From Rouxiella badensis (GTDB lineage: Bacteria; Pseudomonadota; Gammaproteobacteria; Enterobacterales; Enterobacteriaceae), in assembly GCF_002093665.1 (NCBI RefSeq), contig NZ_MRWE01000037.1, forward strand, positions 1 through 48,811: a stretch of 48,811 nucleotides of DNA, read 5' to 3'. The position numbers and the translations under genes are program-made. Positions 47,440 to 48,811 of this stretch are shown here, piece after piece (position 1 is the first letter of the stretch; the number at the start of each line of letters is the position of its first letter). Under the pieces are notes generated by a model. It was not told the origin of the DNA and searched no databases. It saw nothing but the letters and a program-made list of their open reading frames with translations.

Positions 47440-48762
47440 TTACAGCGGCACAGTGCCAGTCAATACCAGCGAGAACACCATAATCAGCGACACCACCGAA
47501 ACCGGCACGAACGAGTAGCGAATGTGGTCACGCAGCTCAACACCGGTAAGGCCCAGAGCCAGATAGGTGGTCGCAAATACCGGGCTTATCATCATCGCGA
47601 TGTTCTTGCCGACGACCATGGTTAGCCCCATCTCCTGCCACGACACGCCGAAGTGTGTACCCACCTTGGCAACCAGCGGATAGATACCATAGAAGAAGGC
47701 ATCGGGACCAATAACGAAACCGACCAGACCGCCGACGATCCCCATAATAATATGCAAGTGTGGACCCAGGTAATTCGGCATAATAGCTAATACAATATCC
47801 GCCATTTGGGTCAGAATAGACTTATCTCCACCACCACTTAATATACCGACGAATACCCCGGCGGCCATCACCGTACCCGAAATCATATATGCACCGTAGG
47901 CATATTTTTTCATGACGGCTTCCTGACCCTTCAGAGACGGGTAATTCAGCAGCATAGCGGCGGCAAAGGCACACATAAATATGACATAGGCCTGAAGGTG
48001 AGTGACCAGCAGCAACAGCGTTACGCCAATGACTAATAAGACATTAATACTAAATTTCAGGCGGCCGCTTTCAATGGTTGAGTGCGCGCTGTCGGCCACA
48101 TTTTTGCTTGGCTCTTCAAGATTTTCAGGAATAGGCAAGTTGTTGGCGATACGCTTTTTTTCCTGAAAACCTAGCACCACGCCGAGCACCAGTACGCAGA
48201 CTAAACCGATGACTTGCACCGGGATCAATTGGTGGTAAAGCGCGTTAACGTCAAGTCCTGAAACGGCGGCAACGCGCGCCAGAGGCCCAGCCCACGGGGT
48301 TATATTGGTCACGCCCATGCCGCAGGCCAGCAGGCAAAGCAACACCACGGGGCGGATTTTCATCTTCTGGTAAACCGGTAGCATCGCACCGATGGTAATG
48401 AGGACAGAGGGCACCGAAGAACCATCGATGTGAGCGACCAGTGCGATAATACCGGTGACGGTAACAATGGCTACCACGTTATTTCCGGCAATTTTCGTCA
48501 GCCAATTGACCAAGGGCTGAAATACGCCAGCCTCGGTCATAATACTGAAGAAAATAATCGAGAAGGTAAAGAGAACGGCGTTTGGCGCAGTTTGCATTAC
48601 GCCTTTAATAATATACTCATTCATTAACGTTGGGGAATATCCTGCAACAAATCCCGCGATAACGGATAAGAATATAAATAAAGATATTGGCGCTGCTTTT
48701 CCCTTAATCAAGAAAAACATCAAGAAGGCTATGAGAATATAACCTATTAAGGCAAGGTACAT
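47440..48762 (-). CDS. CitMHS-family citrate-metal/proton symporter
   Basis: A 440-residue integral membrane protein with about 11-12 hydrophobic helices. It begins MYLALIGYILIAFLMFFLIKG. Conserved parts include AHIDGSSVPSVLITIGAMLPVYQ, CGMGVTNITPWAGPLAR and GPDAFFYGIYPLVAKVG. These are typical of the CitMHS branch of the ion transporter superfamily, which takes up citrate complexed with divalent metal. Metal preference and exact substrate cannot be read. AAAGGA precedes ATG 48762. No two-component system is seen next to it inside the window. Confidence 0.85.
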   Translation of the reverse strand: MYLALIGYILIAFLMFFLIKGKAAPISLFIFLSVIAGFVAGYSPTLMNEYIIKGVMQTAPNAVLFTFSIIFFSIMTEAGVFQPLVNWLTKIAGNNVVAIVTVTGIIALVAHIDGSSVPSVLITIGAMLPVYQKMKIRPVVLLCLLACGMGVTNITPWAGPLARVAAVSGLDVNALYHQLIPVQVIGLVCVLVLGVVLGFQEKKRIANNLPIPENLEEPSKNVADSAHSTIESGRLKFSINVLLVIGVTLLLLVTHLQAYVIFMCAFAAAMLLNYPSLKGQEAVMKKYAYGAYMISGTVMAAGVFVGILSGGGDKSILTQMADIVLAIMPNYLGPHLHIIMGIVGGLVGFVIGPDAFFYGIYPLVAKVGTHFGVSWQEMGLTMVVGKNIAMMISPVFATTYLALGLTGVELRDHIRYSFVPVSVVSLIMVFSLVLTGTVPL

Positions 48763-48811
48763 GAGTTTTTCCTTTTTTTATTCTTTATTCTTTGCAAAAC
48801 CTGTTTATTTC

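Overview
The window is a chromosomal segment of an enterobacterium. Gene order closely follows the E. coli arrangement around mug-rpoD-dnaG-rpsU, uppP-cca, glnE-hldE, ribB, tolC-ygiBC, nudF-cpdA-parE, parC-plsC-ftsP and metC/exbBD, but in one contiguous piece. Moderate GC content, ERIC-type repeats, an ExbB with an N-terminal export-signal-like extension and the ParC/Cca protein details suggest a Yersiniaceae-like genus (Rahnella, Rouxiella, Ewingella or Serratia relatives). The order Enterobacterales is secure; the genus is inference.

Layout. (1) 1-4.4 kb is the accessory end: the 3' tail of a probable branching glycosyltransferase, ugd, a yecA homologue preceded by a 33-residue membrane microprotein, a secreted GH28 polygalacturonase, a 52-residue unknown, then tRNA-Ile2 (ileX). 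(2) 4.5-10.8 kb holds mug, the macromolecular-synthesis operon rpsU-dnaG-rpoD (minus strand, with a conserved rpsU/dnaG attenuator and an ERIC element between dnaG and rpoD), and divergent tsaD. (3) 10.9-21.7 kb holds plsY, folB, uppP, cca, ygiM, ygiF-glnE, hldE and ubiK. (4) 21.8-27.3 kb holds an FMN riboswitch with ribB, an AT-rich phosphoethanolamine-transferase-like gene, ygiD, and convergent ygiBC. (5) 27.5-38.5 kb holds tolC divergent from the compact nudF-yqiB-cpdA-yqiA-parE operon, then ygiN and mdaB on the minus strand, parC and plsC. (6) 38.6-48.8 kb holds ftsP, dkgA/yqhC, yghB, metC divergent from a Fur-boxed exbBD, alkB, a cold-shock-domain protein and a CitMHS-type citrate transporter.

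Functionally the region is dominated by housekeeping genes: replication and transcription initiation (DnaG, RpoD), tRNA maturation (Cca, TsaD), topoisomerase IV (ParE, ParC), envelope biogenesis (UppP, PlsY, PlsC, HldE, TolC, FtsP), nitrogen regulation (GlnE) and iron uptake (ExbBD). I found no CRISPR array, phage, insertion sequence or obviously new multi-gene system. The best leads are small or local: the phosphoethanolamine transferase whose well-placed start codon is followed by an in-frame TGA, two small genes near ileX, a long inverted repeat between ugd and yecA, repeats inside the rpoD operon, and several palindromic operator candidates.
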